NCBI RefSeq assembly: GCF_900106695.1
Contig: NZ_FNMZ01000001.1
Span: 372,001-436,000, forward strand
Origin: Albimonas donghaensis
GTDB taxonomy: Bacteria; Pseudomonadota; Alphaproteobacteria; Rhodobacterales; Rhodobacteraceae
DNA: 64,000 bases
Direction: 5' to 3'
The stretch's first letter is position 1. Every line of letters starts with the position of its first letter. Shown here one piece after another: positions 42,329 through 52,530 of the stretch. The notes beneath the pieces are model-generated. The model searched no databases, had not been told where the DNA came from, and saw only the letters and a program-made list of their open reading frames with translations. The position numbers and the translations under genes are program-made.

Positions 42329-44359
42329 ATGAGCGCGCGGCCGCCCGCGGCGCCGCCGGCGCCGGTGCGGATGTTCGGCGCCTTCGACGCGCGCGGGCGG
42401 CGGGACCTGCTGGACGCCGCCTTCGCGCGGATGGGGGCGCCGCTGGCGGGCGGGGCCTGGGCGGGGCCGGACCTGGACGGGCGCGACGCCGACGCCGATC
42501 CCGCCGCGCGGGTGCTGCGGCTGGGGCTGCGCCTGCCCTTGGGCCTGGGCGCCGCGGCGCCGGGGCGGCTGCGGCGGCGGGGCGGGCGGATCATCGCCGG
42601 CTTCGCGCGGCTGTATGAGGACGCGCCCGCGCGCGCGCCTTCGTCCAATCCCGCGCCCGATCCCGCGCCCGGCGCGCCGCCCCCGGCGACGCGGGACGAG
42701 GCCGATCTCGACCGGCTCGCCGACCTGCTGGGGCGGGGCGCCTTCGAGACCGCGCGCACCGGCGCCGCGGCGGTCGAGGGCGCCTATTCGGTGGCGGCGC
42801 TGGACCTGGAGGCGCCGGGCGGGCCGGCCCTGACCCTGCTGCGCGACGGCATGGGGCACGAGCCCTTGCCCTATGCGATCCGTCCCGACGGGCTGGTGCT
42901 GTTCTCCACCTGGATCCACTGCCTGCGCGCGGTTCCGGGGCTGGACGGCGACCCGGACCCGGCGGCGGTCGGGGAATTCACGCTCTACGCCGATCTGCCC
43001 GACGGCGGCACGGTCTGGCCCGGCATCGAGGAACTGCCCCGCGGCGCGCTGCTGCGGGCCGACGCCTCGGGCGCCGCGCGGCGGGTCCACTGGCGCCCCG
43101 GGCCCGACCCCGCGTTGCGCGGGCTCGCCCCCGGCGCGGCGATGGAAGCGGGGCGCGAGATCGCCCGCGAGGCGGTGCTGAGCCGCTGGTCCCGGCTGGG
43201 GGCGCGGCCGTCGATCCTGTTCTCGGGCGGGCTCGACAGCTCGCTGGTCGCGGGGATCGCCTGCGAGGCGGGGGCGCGGACGGGCGCGGTCGTGCCGGCG
43301 GTCAGCTCCGTCTCCACCGAGGGCGCGGCGCCCAGCGAAGACGCCGCCCGCGCCGCCATGCAAGAACGCTGGCCGAACCTGGAGGTGACGCCCTTCCGCT
43401 CGGAGCGCGCGACGGCGCTCGGCGGGTCGTGGGAGGCCTGGCTCCGCCATGGCCTGCCCAATATCGACGCCGCCGCGGACACCTATTTCGGGATGCCGCG
43501 GGCGATGCGGGCGATGGGACGGGACGCGGCGCTGGGCGGGTTCGGGGGGGACATGCTGGTCTCCCACCCGCTGCGCGACAAGTTCCGGGACGACGTGCTG
43601 CATCTGCGGATCGGCGAGGCGCTGCGCGAGGCGCGGGCGCTGCGGGCCGAAGGTCATGGGCGCAAATACCTGTTCCGGCTGGTTTTCGTCATGGCGAGCC
43701 TGCGCTGGCGGCTGAACTGGCTGCGCGCAGGGCGGGCGGGGATGGACGCGGCGCGCATCGGCCCGCCGATCCCGCCCGCGCGGATGGAGGCCTGGGTCCG
43801 CGCCCGCACCGCGCCGTTCCAGCATCGCGCGCCCTCGATCCTCGCCGCGGAACTGGCGGGGATCGAGAATGCGGCGACCTGGACGATCTGCGACTTTCAC
43901 CTGCCGGCGGCGGGCGGGCTCGGCGCGGCGCCGGAGGCGGTGGCCTATGGCTCGCCCCTGCTGGACACCCGCCTGATGGCGGCGGTGATGGCGGCGCCGG
44001 CGGGGCTGAAGCGGCTGGACGGGCAGCGGCGCGGCTATATCCGGCGGCTGCTGGAACCGGTCGCGCCCGAGCGCGTCGCGCGCCGGCCCGACAAGTCCGG
44101 TTTCCAGCCCGACGAGGCCCGCCTGATGGCGGAGGCCCTGCCGCGGGTGGAGGCGGATCTGCGCGCCTTCGCGGCCGATCTGCCGATGTGGCCGGAACTG
44201 GTCGACCCGGTCCTGCTGGAGGCGCGGCTGGCGCGGGTGCGCGCCGATCCGGGCGCCGCGGACGGATTCGGCGACCGGCTGGGCGTGCTGCGGGCCTGGA
44301 ACCACGGCCGTTTCCTCGCCTTCGCCGCAGGGGCGGGGCCGGAGGACGCGGGGCGCTGA
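42329..44359 (+). CDS. Lasso cyclase C (asparagine-synthetase-like)
   Basis: A 676-residue protein. The C-terminal half has the ATP-pyrophosphatase motif SGGLDSS at 299-305 (SILFSGGLDSSLVAGIACE), which adenylates the ring acid (Asp). The N-terminal half resembles a class II glutamine amidotransferase fold (VEGAYSVAALDLE, DGMGHEPLPYAI) but has no Cys2 nucleophile, as usual for lasso cyclases. Later motifs GGFGGDMLVSHPL and RRPDKSGFQPDEA fit asparagine synthase. Extended Ala/Arg-rich N-terminus. Closes the plus arm of the cluster. Confidence 0.92.
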   Translation: MSARPPAAPPAPVRMFGAFDARGRRDLLDAAFARMGAPLAGGAWAGPDLDGRDADADPAARVLRLGLRLPLGLGAAAPGRLRRRGGRIIAGFARLYEDAPARAPSSNPAPDPAPGAPPPATRDEADLDRLADLLGRGAFETARTGAAAVEGAYSVAALDLEAPGGPALTLLRDGMGHEPLPYAIRPDGLVLFSTWIHCLRAVPGLDGDPDPAAVGEFTLYADLPDGGTVWPGIEELPRGALLRADASGAARRVHWRPGPDPALRGLAPGAAMEAGREIAREAVLSRWSRLGARPSILFSGGLDSSLVAGIACEAGARTGAVVPAVSSVSTEGAAPSEDAARAAMQERWPNLEVTPFRSERATALGGSWEAWLRHGLPNIDAAADTYFGMPRAMRAMGRDAALGGFGGDMLVSHPLRDKFRDDVLHLRIGEALREARALRAEGHGRKYLFRLVFVMASLRWRLNWLRAGRAGMDAARIGPPIPPARMEAWVRARTAPFQHRAPSILAAELAGIENAATWTICDFHLPAAGGLGAAPEAVAYGSPLLDTRLMAAVMAAPAGLKRLDGQRRGYIRRLLEPVAPERVARRPDKSGFQPDEARLMAEALPRVEADLRAFAADLPMWPELVDPVLLEARLARVRADPGAADGFGDRLGVLRAWNHGRFLAFAAGAGPEDAGR

Positions 44360-44378
44360 GCCCTGAGCGGCGCGGTCG

Positions 44379-45044
44379 TCAGAGCGCCCGACGCGCCCGC
44401 AGCGCCGCCCCGATGGTGCCGTCGTCGAGGTAATCCAGCTCCCCCCCGATCGGGACGCCCTGGGCGAGGGAGGTGCAGGCGACGCCCTCGGGCAGGCTCT
44501 CGGCCACGTAATGGGCGGTGGTCTGGCCGTCGATGGTGGCGGGCAGGGCGAGGATGACCTCCGTCACCCCTTCGCGGGCGCGGGCGGCGAGGCGGGGGAT
44601 CCCGATCTCCTCCGGCCCGGTTCCGTCCAGCGCGGAGAGCAGCCCGCCCAGCACATGGTAGCGGCCGCGGAAGGCGCCGCCGCGCTCCATCGCCCAGAGA
44701 TCGGAGACGTCCTGCACGACGCAGAGCGTGGCCGCGTCCCGCCGCTGGTCCCGGCAGATCCCGCAGCGCCCCGAGGTCGAGATGTTCCCGCATTCGGCGC
44801 AGGGCTTCACGGTGCGCGCGACCTCGGTCATCGCCTCGGCCAGCGGCGCCAGGGTCAGGTCGCGCTTGCGCACCAGGTGCAGCGCCGCCCGGCGGGCGGA
44901 GCGGGGGCCGAGCCCGGGCAGGCGGGCCAGAAGCTCGATCAGGCGCTCGACGGCGCGGCCGTCCTCGCCCCCCGACTCGTCGCCGGAATTGTCGCCGATG
45001 CCGGCAGGCCCGTCGTCGCGCCCGAGCGGATCGTCGTCGTGCAT
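44379..45044 (-). CDS. recR: Recombination protein RecR
   Basis: A 221-residue DNA-binding repair protein of the RecFOR system. Helix-hairpin-helix [23 protein letters not shown], four-Cys zinc finger [16 protein letters not shown], Toprim segments [35 protein letters not shown] and the C-terminal [17 protein letters not shown]-type Walker region ([17 protein letters not shown]). An extra acidic N-terminus of about 25 residues precedes the usual start. It lies 5 bp after the ABC exporter gene on the same strand. Confidence 0.95.
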   Translation of the reverse strand: MHDDDPLGRDDGPAGIGDNSGDESGGEDGRAVERLIELLARLPGLGPRSARRAALHLVRKRDLTLAPLAEAMTEVARTVKPCAECGNISTSGRCGICRDQRRDAATLCVVQDVSDLWAMERGGAFRGRYHVLGGLLSALDGTGPEEIGIPRLAARAREGVTEVILALPATIDGQTTAHYVAESLPEGVACTSLAQGVPIGGELDYLDDGTIGAALRARRAL

Positions 45045-45049
45045 GCGCC

Positions 45050-46849
45050 TCACCCCTCGCGGAACTGGAGCCGGTGCAGGTCGGCGTAGAGGCCGCCCTT
45101 CGCCAGAAGCTCCTCGTGGCGGCCGGTCTCGACGATGCGGCCGCCATCCATGGCGACGATCATGTCCGCGTCGCGGATCGTGGACAAGCGGTGCGCGATG
45201 ACCAGCGTGGTGCGGCCATGGGACAGTCGGTCGAGCGCCTGGCGGACTTTCTCCTCGGCCTCGGCGTCGAGCGCGGAGGTCGGCTCGTCCATCAGCAGGA
45301 TCGGCGCGTCCTTGAGCATGGCGCGGGCGATGGTCAGCCGCTGACGCTCGCCGCCCGAAAAGCGCAGCCCGCGTTCGCCCGCCTGGGTGTCGAGGCCCTC
45401 GGGCAGGGCGGCGACGAAGTCCCAGGCCTGGGCGTCGCGGGCGGCCTGCTCGATGGCGGGGCGGTCGGCCTCGGGGTCGCCGAAGCCGATGTTGCGGGCG
45501 ACGGTGTCGTCGAAGATCACCGCGTCCTGGCCGACCACCGCCACCTGGCCGCGCAGGCTTTGCAGCGTGGCGTCGCGGATGTCGCGGCCGTCGATGGTCA
45601 CCGCGCCGGAGGTGGCGTCGTAAAGGCGCGGGATCAGGTTCATCAGCGTGGTCTTGCCGGCCCCGGACCGGCCGACCAGCGCCACCTTGGACCCCGCCGG
45701 GATGGTCAGCGAGATGTCGCGCAGGGCCGCGGCGCCGCCTTCGTAGTCGAAGCCCACGGCGTCGAAGCGGATTTCGCCGGTGACGCGGGGCAGGGCGACG
45801 GCGCCCGGGCGGTCGGCGATCTTCGGCTGGGCGTCGAGCACCGAGAAGATCCGCTCTCCCGCCGCCGAGCCCTGCTGGACCTCGGCGTAGAGCGTGCCGA
45901 AGCCGCGCAGGGACTGGCCCGCGATGAGGAAGGAGGAGACGAAGGCCATGAACTCGCCGATGGAATTGGTTCCGGCCGCGATCCGCGCCCCGATCACCCA
46001 GAAGATGATGGCGAGGCCGAGGCCCGCCAGCGCCTCCAGGAACGGGTCGATGCGGGCGCGCTGGTCGGCGGCGCGGACCCGCAGGCGGCGCAGGCTCTCG
46101 AAGGTCTCGCCGGCCTTTTCGGTGAGGTAACCCTCCAGCCGATAGGTCTTGGACAGGCGGATGCCGGACAGGCCCTCGGCGACGCGGGCGGTCATCTGGC
46201 CGGCCTCTTCCTGGGAGCGGCGGGCGATGCGGCGCAGGCGGCGGCCGATGTTGCCGATGGGGATGGCGGCCAGCGGCAGGGCGCCCAGCGCGTAGAGCGT
46301 CAGCTCCCAGTCGATCCAGAGCAGGGCGGCGAGCAGGCCGAACACCGTCAGCCCGTCGCGGATCAGTCCGGTGATGAGCTTCTCGACCGAGGTGTGCAGC
46401 ACCAGGATGTCGGTGGTGAAGCGGTTGGCGGTGGCGGCGGGCGCCTCCTTGTCCAGGGTCGCGAGATCGGCGCGGACCAGCGCGCCATACATCGCCCGCT
46501 GAAGGTCGCAGTCGATCTGGGACAGGATGGCGTTGGTCAGCAGCCGCTGCGCGTAGAGCGCGGCGGACTTGATCGTGACCGCGATGATGACCAGCACCGG
46601 GGCGAAGCGGATGACGTCGAGGGACCGGGTCTCGAACCCCTCCAGCGACCATTTGATGAGCAGCGGGTAGACCGAGGTCGCCCCCGCCACCACCGCGATC
46701 AGCACGAGGTTGAGCACCAGCCGGCGCCAGTAGGGGCGCAGCCAGTCGCGCCACAGGCGGGCCAGCACGTCGAGCGTGCGGGTCTCCACCGGCGCGCGGG
46801 GCAGCGTGGCGGCGGCGGCGCGATAGGCCTTCTGGGCGGGGTCGGCCAT
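45050..46849 (-). CDS. ABC exporter, fused permease-ATPase (MsbA-like)
   Basis: A 599-residue half-transporter. Six helices in residues 30-340 ([41 protein letters not shown]), then the ATPase: Walker [11 protein letters not shown]-loop [11 protein letters not shown], signature [15 protein letters not shown], Walker [14 protein letters not shown]-loop VIAHRLST. The pattern is that of lipid A/multidrug exporters. AGGAGCGCC precedes ATG 46849. It is convergent with the lasso cyclase and coupled to recR; no C39 peptidase domain. Could be general or could export the lasso product. Confidence 0.92.
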   Translation of the reverse strand: MADPAQKAYRAAAATLPRAPVETRTLDVLARLWRDWLRPYWRRLVLNLVLIAVVAGATSVYPLLIKWSLEGFETRSLDVIRFAPVLVIIAVTIKSAALYAQRLLTNAILSQIDCDLQRAMYGALVRADLATLDKEAPAATANRFTTDILVLHTSVEKLITGLIRDGLTVFGLLAALLWIDWELTLYALGALPLAAIPIGNIGRRLRRIARRSQEEAGQMTARVAEGLSGIRLSKTYRLEGYLTEKAGETFESLRRLRVRAADQRARIDPFLEALAGLGLAIIFWVIGARIAAGTNSIGEFMAFVSSFLIAGQSLRGFGTLYAEVQQGSAAGERIFSVLDAQPKIADRPGAVALPRVTGEIRFDAVGFDYEGGAAALRDISLTIPAGSKVALVGRSGAGKTTLMNLIPRLYDATSGAVTIDGRDIRDATLQSLRGQVAVVGQDAVIFDDTVARNIGFGDPEADRPAIEQAARDAQAWDFVAALPEGLDTQAGERGLRFSGGERQRLTIARAMLKDAPILLMDEPTSALDAEAEEKVRQALDRLSHGRTTLVIAHRLSTIRDADMIVAMDGGRIVETGRHEELLAKGGLYADLHRLQFREG

Positions 46850-47313
46850 GCGGCGCTCCTGCTTGGGTCCGGTCCTGCTCGGGGGCCCATGTCTAGCGGT
46901 CCGGGCGCGAAGGTCCAGAGGGCAGGGCGGCGCGGGGGCCGGAGCGGGCGCGCGCCCGCGCCGCCCGGCCGGCGCGCCCCACCCGCCCGCCCGCGCGCCG
47001 TCCGGCCGTCGCGGGCGCGCGCCGCGGGGCGGCGGGGGTGGCGCGGGGGTTGGGCGGGAGCGGGGGGCCATCGCGATCCGCGACGCGGGCGATCACGAAA
47101 ATTCATCCGCGCGCAAGGCGCCGCGGGCCGGGGGCGCAAGCCCTTGGAGCGGCGGGACTCGGCCCGCCCGTGGCCGGCGGAATCCGGCCCCGCGCGTCGC
47201 GGAGCGTCCGCGCCGCGTCGCAAGACGGCTTTTGCGCCGCAATGAATGGCTGTAGCCCTGTCCGGTCATGCGCGCCCGCGCGCCCGAGATCACGCCCTGC
47301 AAGAGGTCCGCCC
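46850..47313. other. Divergent intergenic region, ABC exporter / aminotransferase
   Basis: A 464-bp spacer. The middle (46920-47050) is extremely GC-rich. A lower-GC patch at 47090-47110 (GATCACGAAAATTCATCC) and another at 47228-47250 are the best places for promoters. No RNA gene or protein frame is convincing. Confidence 0.35.
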
Positions 47314-48504
47314 ATGTCCCTCGCCTTCGGCCGGCATTTCCTGTCCATCCCCGGCCCCTCGGTCATGCCGGACCGGGTGCTCAACGCCATGCACCGCGAC
47401 GCCCCCAACATCTATGAGGGCGCGCTGGCCGAGATGGTCTCCGGGCTTTACGAGGACCTGTTGCGGGTCGCCCGCACCAGGGAAGGCCGCGTCGCGGTCT
47501 ACGCCGCCAACGGGCATGGGGCGTGGGAGGCCGCGATCTCCAACCTGTTCTCGCGCGGGGACAAGGCCGTGGCGCTGGATTGCGGGCGCTTCGCCGAGGG
47601 CTGGGCGATGACGGCGCGCCAGATGGGCGTCGACTGCCAGGTGGTGAGCACGGGCGAGCGCGGTCCGGTCCCGCCCGAGACGGTGGAGGCGCTGCTGCGC
47701 GCCGACGTGAACCACGAGATCAAGGCGGTGATCGTGGTGCAGGTGGACACCGCCTCCTCTGCCCGCAACGACATTCCCGCGATCCGCAAGGCCATCGACG
47801 CCGCCGGCCATCCGGCGCTGTTCCTGGTGGACTGCATCGCCTCGCTGGGCACCGAGACCTTCGAGTTCGACGCCTGGGGCGTGGACGTGATGGTGGCCGG
47901 CTCGCAGAAGGGGCTGATGACCCCGCCGGGGCTGAGCTTCGCTTTCGTCGGGCCCAGGGCGTGGGAGGTCCGCGGGGATCTGGTCACCGCCTATTGGGAC
48001 TGGAGGCCCCGCGCCGCGCCGGAGATGTTCTACCAGCGCTTCGGCGGCACCGCGCCCACCCACCTGCTGTTCGGCCTGCGCCAGGCGGCGACCATGCTGC
48101 TGGAGGAGGAGGGGATCGAGGCCGCCTGGCGCCGGCAGCGCATCCTCGCCGACGCCACCCGCGCCGCGGTCGAAGCCTGGGGCGAGAACGGCGGCCCGGT
48201 GGAGCTGAACGTGCAGGACGAGGCCGCGCGCGCCAACGCGGTGACAACGATCCTGACCCGCGGCTTCCCGCCCGCCGCCCTGCGCAAGCTGTGCGAGGAC
48301 CAGATGGGCGTGACGCTCGGCATCGGGCTGGGGCGCTATGCGGGGACCTCGTTCCGCATCGGGCACATGGGCTGGCTGAACCCGCCGATGATCCTCGGGA
48401 CGCTGGGCGCGGTGGAGACCGCGTTCAACGTGATGGGCGTGAGCCATGGCGCCGGCGTCGCCGCGGCCGCCGAGACCATCGCGCGCGGTCTTTCGGAAGC
48501 CTGA
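47314..48504 (+). CDS. Class V aminotransferase (serine-glyoxylate/alanine-glyoxylate type)
   Basis: A 396-residue PLP enzyme. Starts MSLAFGRHFLSIPGPSVMPDRVLNAMHRDAPNIYEG, as in SgaA-like proteins. PLP-site elements: VYAANGHGAWEAAISNLFSRGD, VQVDTASSARNDI, FLVDCIASLGTETFEFDAWGVDV and the Schiff-base Lys in VAGSQKGLMTPPGLSF. The C-terminal FRIGHMGWLNPPMILGTLG is typical. Likely transfers amino groups to glyoxylate; serine or aspartate as donor cannot be decided. Confidence 0.9.
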   Translation: MSLAFGRHFLSIPGPSVMPDRVLNAMHRDAPNIYEGALAEMVSGLYEDLLRVARTREGRVAVYAANGHGAWEAAISNLFSRGDKAVALDCGRFAEGWAMTARQMGVDCQVVSTGERGPVPPETVEALLRADVNHEIKAVIVVQVDTASSARNDIPAIRKAIDAAGHPALFLVDCIASLGTETFEFDAWGVDVMVAGSQKGLMTPPGLSFAFVGPRAWEVRGDLVTAYWDWRPRAAPEMFYQRFGGTAPTHLLFGLRQAATMLLEEEGIEAAWRRQRILADATRAAVEAWGENGGPVELNVQDEAARANAVTTILTRGFPPAALRKLCEDQMGVTLGIGLGRYAGTSFRIGHMGWLNPPMILGTLGAVETAFNVMGVSHGAGVAAAAETIARGLSEA

Positions 48505-48581
48505 ATGGCGGGGGCGCGGCGACCGGAGGCGCCAATCGGGGCGCGGATGGGGATGGGCCGGTTGCGGACGGGCGGGCGGCG

Positions 48582-49031
48582 ATGATCGTCGTCGCCGTCC
48601 TGCTCGCGCTCATCGCCCTGGTCGTGCTGACCCTGCGGGCGCGGTCCCGCGCGCAAAGCCGCGGGGCGGCGCGCGACCGGCTGGCCGCCCATGCGCTCCC
48701 CCTGCTGCGCGCGGCGTTCCCGGATCAGGCCGGGGCGGTCGACCTCGCCTGGTGCGCCGCGTTGTGGCGGGCCTACGAGGACCACGCGCTGCGCGAGACC
48801 GGGCGCCCCGACACCGGCGCTGCCTTCGCCGCCATGGCCCCGCTGGAGGCGGACCCGGAGGCGGCGCCCGCCCTGCGCGCCCGCTACGCCGCCGCCATCG
48901 CGCCCCTGTCTCCGCCGCCGCTGCGGGCCTGTCTGCGCGCGGATCCCGACGACGCCGTCCGGCGGATCTACGCCGCCCTGACCCAGGCGGCGGAGCGGAG
49001 CGCGCGCGGGGACGGAGCGGGCCGCCGGTGA
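48582..49031 (+). CDS. Membrane-anchored protein of unknown function
   Basis: A 149-residue protein with one N-terminal helix (MIVVAVLLALIALVVLTLRARSR) followed by an Ala/Arg-rich, helical cytoplasmic region (LPLLRAAFPDQAGAVDLAWCAALWRAYEDHALRETGRP). It starts 78 bp after the aminotransferase and is co-directional. I recognise no family. Frame and codon use fit the real genes around it. Confidence 0.6.
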   Translation: MIVVAVLLALIALVVLTLRARSRAQSRGAARDRLAAHALPLLRAAFPDQAGAVDLAWCAALWRAYEDHALRETGRPDTGAAFAAMAPLEADPEAAPALRARYAAAIAPLSPPPLRACLRADPDDAVRRIYAALTQAAERSARGDGAGRR

Positions 49032-49287
49032 GGCGCGGGCCGCGCCCCGCTCCGCCGTCGCTCGGCGGCGTCGCGCCGCTTTCCATCCCGCGGCGCCCGG
49101 TGTATGCAACCGGCCCATGAGCGATCCGCGCGCGATATCCTCGGCCCTGAGCGGTCGGCGAATTAGCCCGGCGGCCTCCTGAGCGATCAGGGGCGCCGCC
49201 CGAACTCCGCTGCGCTCCGGCGCGCCTGACGGCGCGGCCGGGGACCATCGCCCTATTCCGAGACATTCGCCTACGGAGCGTCCGCCC

Positions 49288-52257
49288 ATGTGCGCCGACA
49301 CCGCCGACAAGACCGCCCCCGACTACCGCGACACGCTGTTCCTGCCCCAGACCGGCTTTCCCATGCGCGCCGGCCTGCCCAAGCGCGAGCCCGAATGGCT
49401 GGCCCGCTGGGAGAGGATCGGGGTCTATAACCGCCTGCGCGAGACCGCCGAAGGCCGCCCGCCCTTCGTGCTGCATGACGGCCCGCCCTATGCCAACGGC
49501 CACCTGCATATCGGTCACGCGCTGAACAAGACGCTCAAGGATTTCGTGGTGCGTTCCCAGCAGATGCTGGGCCATGACAGCCGCTACGTGCCCGGCTGGG
49601 ACTGCCACGGCCTGCCGATCGAGTGGAAGATCGAGGAGCAGTATCGCGCCAGGGGCCGCGACAAGGACGAGGTGCCGGTCAACGAGTTCCGGGCCGAGTG
49701 CCGCAAGTTCGCCGAAGGCTGGGTGGACGTGCAGCGCGAGGAGTTCAAGCGCCTCGGCGTCACCGGGAACTGGGAAGACCCCTACCTGACCATGAATTTC
49801 GACGCGGAGGCCGTGATCGCCGCCGAGTTCATGAAATTCGTGATGAACGGCAGCCTCTATCGCGGCTCCAAGCCGGTGATGTGGTCGGTGGTCGAGAAGA
49901 CCGCCCTGGCCGAGGCGGAGGTCGAGTATCACGACCACCAGTCCCACACGATCTGGGTGAAGTTCCCCGTGGTCCGCGCCCCCGCCGGCGAGGCCTACTG
50001 GCCGGTCGAGGAGGACCCCGAGAAGGAGGACGCCTCGCGCCGCGCCGTCGCCGCGCTGAAGGCGCATGTGGTGATCTGGACCACGACGCCCTGGACCATC
50101 CCGCAGAACCGGGCGGTATGCTTCAATCCGTCGGTCTCCTACGGGCTCTACAAGGTCACCCAGGCGCCCGAGGGCAACTGGGCCGCGACCGGCGACGTGC
50201 TGTTCCTCGCCGACGCGCTGGCCGAGGACGTGATGACCAAGGCCAAGGTCGAGGCGCATGAGCGTCTGCGCGACGTGACGGCCGAGGAGCTGTCGGGCAT
50301 GGTCCTCGCCCATCCGCTGCGCGGCGTGGAAGACGGGCGGGGCGAGTGGGACTACGACGTCCCCGTGCTGCCGGGCGATCATGTGACCGACGACGCGGGC
50401 ACCGGCTTCGTCCACACCGCGCCCAGCCATGGCGCGGACGACTACGAGGTCGGGCGCAGGCACGGCCTGCCGATGACCTACAACGTGCTGGAGGACGGCT
50501 CCTACCGGCCCGACCTGCCGCTGTTCGGCGGCGCGGTGATCTTCGACCAGAAGGGCAAGGAGAAGGACGCCAACAAGCGCGTCATCGACAAGCTGGCCGA
50601 GGTCGGGGCGATGCTGGCCCGCGGGCGGGTCAAGCATTCCTACCCGCATTCCTGGCGCTCCAAGGCCCCGCTGATCTTCCGCAACACGCCGCAATGGTTC
50701 GCCGCCATCGACGTGGCGCTGGACGACGGCATGGACGAGCACGGCGCCACCATCCGTGAGCGCGCGCTGAAATCCATCGACACGCTGGTGGAGTTCACCC
50801 CGAAGTCGGGGCGCAACCGCCTGCATTCGATGATCGAGGCGCGGCCCGACTGGGTGCTGTCGCGCCAGCGCGCCTGGGGCGTGCCGCTGACCTGCTTCAT
50901 GCGCGAGACCGGGCCGGGCGAGGTCGAGCTGCTCCGCAACGCGCAGGTCAACGCCCGCATCGAGGCCGCCTTCCGCGAGGAGGGCGCCGACGCCTGGTTC
51001 AACGACGACGCGCATGAGCGGTTCCTGACCGGGATCGAGGGCGTGACCCCGTCCGACTGGACCAAGGTGACGGACATCCTCGACGTGTGGTTCGACTCGG
51101 GAAGCACCCACGCCTTCGCCCTGCGCGACCGGCCCGACGGGATCTGGCCCGCCTCGCTCTACCTGGAAGGCACGGACCAGCATCGCGGCTGGTTCCATTC
51201 CTCGCTGCTGCAGGGCTGCGGAACGCGGGGGCGGGCGCCCTATGAAGGCGTGCTGACCCACGGTTTCACGCTGGACGAAAAGGGCATGAAGATGTCCAAG
51301 TCCATCGGCAACACCGTGGCGCCCGAGGACATCATCCGCCAGTACGGCGCCGATATCCTGCGGCTGTGGGTGGCGCAGACCGACTTCACCGCCGACCAGC
51401 GCATCGGGCCGGAGATCCTCAAGGGCACCGCCGACAGCTACCGCCGTCTGCGCAACACCCTGCGCTTCCTGATCGCGGCCTGCGACGGGTTCGAGGACGC
51501 CGAGAAGGTCGCGCCCGCGGAGATGCCGGAGCTGGAGCGCTTCATGCTCCACCGGCTGACCGAGCTGGATGCAGAGGTGCGCGCGGGCTACGGCCGCTAC
51601 GCCTTCCAGACGGTGTTCCAGTCGCTGTTCCAGTTCTGCACGGTGGAGCTGTCGTCGGTCTATTTCGACATCCGCAAGGACACGCTCTACTGCGATCCGG
51701 CCGACAGCCTGCGCCGGCGGGCCTGCCGCACGGTGATGGACGCGCTGTTCCATCGCCTGGTCACCTGGCTCGCCCCCATCCTGGTGTTCACCATGGAGGA
51801 GGCGTGGCTGGAGCGGTTCCCGGGCGAGGACAGCTCGGTCCACCTGCAGGACTTCCCCGTCACGCCGGACTGGCGCGAGGGCGGCGACCTGACCGCGCGC
51901 TGGGAGCGGATCCGCAACGCCCGCCGGGTGGTCACCGGGGCGCTGGAGATCGAGCGGCGCGAAAAGCGCATCGGCTCCAGCCTCGAAGCCGCGCCGGTGG
52001 TGCATGTGGCGGACGCCGAGCTGCGCGCCCTGCTGGAGGAGGTGCGCTTCGCCGATCTGTGCATCACCTCGGGGATCGTGCTGACCGATGCGCCGGCGCC
52101 GGAAGCGGCCTTCACGCTGGACGACGTGCCGGGCGTGGCGGTGGTTCCGGCCATGGCGGAGGGCGAGAAATGCGCCCGCTGCTGGAAGGTGCTGCCCGAT
52201 GTCGGGACCCACGCCCATGAGGCGGTCTGCGGCCGTTGCGAGGACGCGCTCGCCTGA
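49288..52257 (+). CDS. ileS: Isoleucyl-tRNA synthetase
   Basis: A 989-residue class I aminoacyl-tRNA synthetase. HIGH motif in DGPPYANGHLHIGHALNK, the editing-domain signature VVIWTTTPWTIPQNRAVCF, GWFHSSLLQ, KMSKS in DEKGMKMSKSIGNTV, and the C-terminal zinc site CARCWKVLPDVG...AVCGRC. Full-length bacterial type. Ends at a hairpin terminator. The 256-bp upstream region shows no T-box. Confidence 0.97.
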   Translation: MCADTADKTAPDYRDTLFLPQTGFPMRAGLPKREPEWLARWERIGVYNRLRETAEGRPPFVLHDGPPYANGHLHIGHALNKTLKDFVVRSQQMLGHDSRYVPGWDCHGLPIEWKIEEQYRARGRDKDEVPVNEFRAECRKFAEGWVDVQREEFKRLGVTGNWEDPYLTMNFDAEAVIAAEFMKFVMNGSLYRGSKPVMWSVVEKTALAEAEVEYHDHQSHTIWVKFPVVRAPAGEAYWPVEEDPEKEDASRRAVAALKAHVVIWTTTPWTIPQNRAVCFNPSVSYGLYKVTQAPEGNWAATGDVLFLADALAEDVMTKAKVEAHERLRDVTAEELSGMVLAHPLRGVEDGRGEWDYDVPVLPGDHVTDDAGTGFVHTAPSHGADDYEVGRRHGLPMTYNVLEDGSYRPDLPLFGGAVIFDQKGKEKDANKRVIDKLAEVGAMLARGRVKHSYPHSWRSKAPLIFRNTPQWFAAIDVALDDGMDEHGATIRERALKSIDTLVEFTPKSGRNRLHSMIEARPDWVLSRQRAWGVPLTCFMRETGPGEVELLRNAQVNARIEAAFREEGADAWFNDDAHERFLTGIEGVTPSDWTKVTDILDVWFDSGSTHAFALRDRPDGIWPASLYLEGTDQHRGWFHSSLLQGCGTRGRAPYEGVLTHGFTLDEKGMKMSKSIGNTVAPEDIIRQYGADILRLWVAQTDFTADQRIGPEILKGTADSYRRLRNTLRFLIAACDGFEDAEKVAPAEMPELERFMLHRLTELDAEVRAGYGRYAFQTVFQSLFQFCTVELSSVYFDIRKDTLYCDPADSLRRRACRTVMDALFHRLVTWLAPILVFTMEEAWLERFPGEDSSVHLQDFPVTPDWREGGDLTARWERIRNARRVVTGALEIERREKRIGSSLEAAPVVHVADAELRALLEEVRFADLCITSGIVLTDAPAPEAAFTLDDVPGVAVVPAMAEGEKCARCWKVLPDVGTHAHEAVCGRCEDALA

Positions 52258-52317
52258 CGAACCGGCGCCTTTCGCGGGCGCCGGCCCCGGACACGGGGAA
52301 AGCGGAATGTCGGATGC

Positions 52318-52349
52318 GGGCGGGGCCATGGCCCCGCCCGTCGTCGTTT
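52318..52349 (+). terminator. Rho-independent terminator after ileS
   Basis: Stem GGGCGGGGCC / GGCCCCGCCC around AT, then GTCGTCGTTT, 60 bp after the ileS stop. It is followed by two short direct repeats (CAGGGAGCGGGTTT twice, 52349-52380). Confidence 0.7.
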
Positions 52350-52469
52350 CAGGGAGCGGGTTTCAGGGAGCGGGTTTCGGGGCGGCGTATCGGGACGGCG
52401 TATCGGGGAGGGGCGCATGTCGCCGCTCGCCGCAAAGGCGCGCGCCCCGCGCCTGTTCCGGAACGCGAA

Positions 52470-52503
52470 GGGGGGCGGCGTCCCGCGGACGCCGCCCCCC
52501 CTG
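52470..52503. terminator. Strong bidirectional hairpin between ileS and tkt
   Basis: A 14-bp perfect stem (52470-52483 and 52487-52500) with a CGC loop and CTGTTT on the plus side. It lies 28 bp after the tkt stop on the minus strand and is the likely tkt terminator. Confidence 0.75.
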
Positions 52504-52530
52504 TTTCGCAACGTCCGTCCCCGGAGGGGA

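Noticed and set aside
49032-49287. Possible T-box or tRNA-like RNA upstream of ileS.
   Set aside because: No T-box core sequence or antiterminator, and T-boxes on ileS are not expected in proteobacteria. No cloverleaf with a TTCGANTC-type arm is visible.
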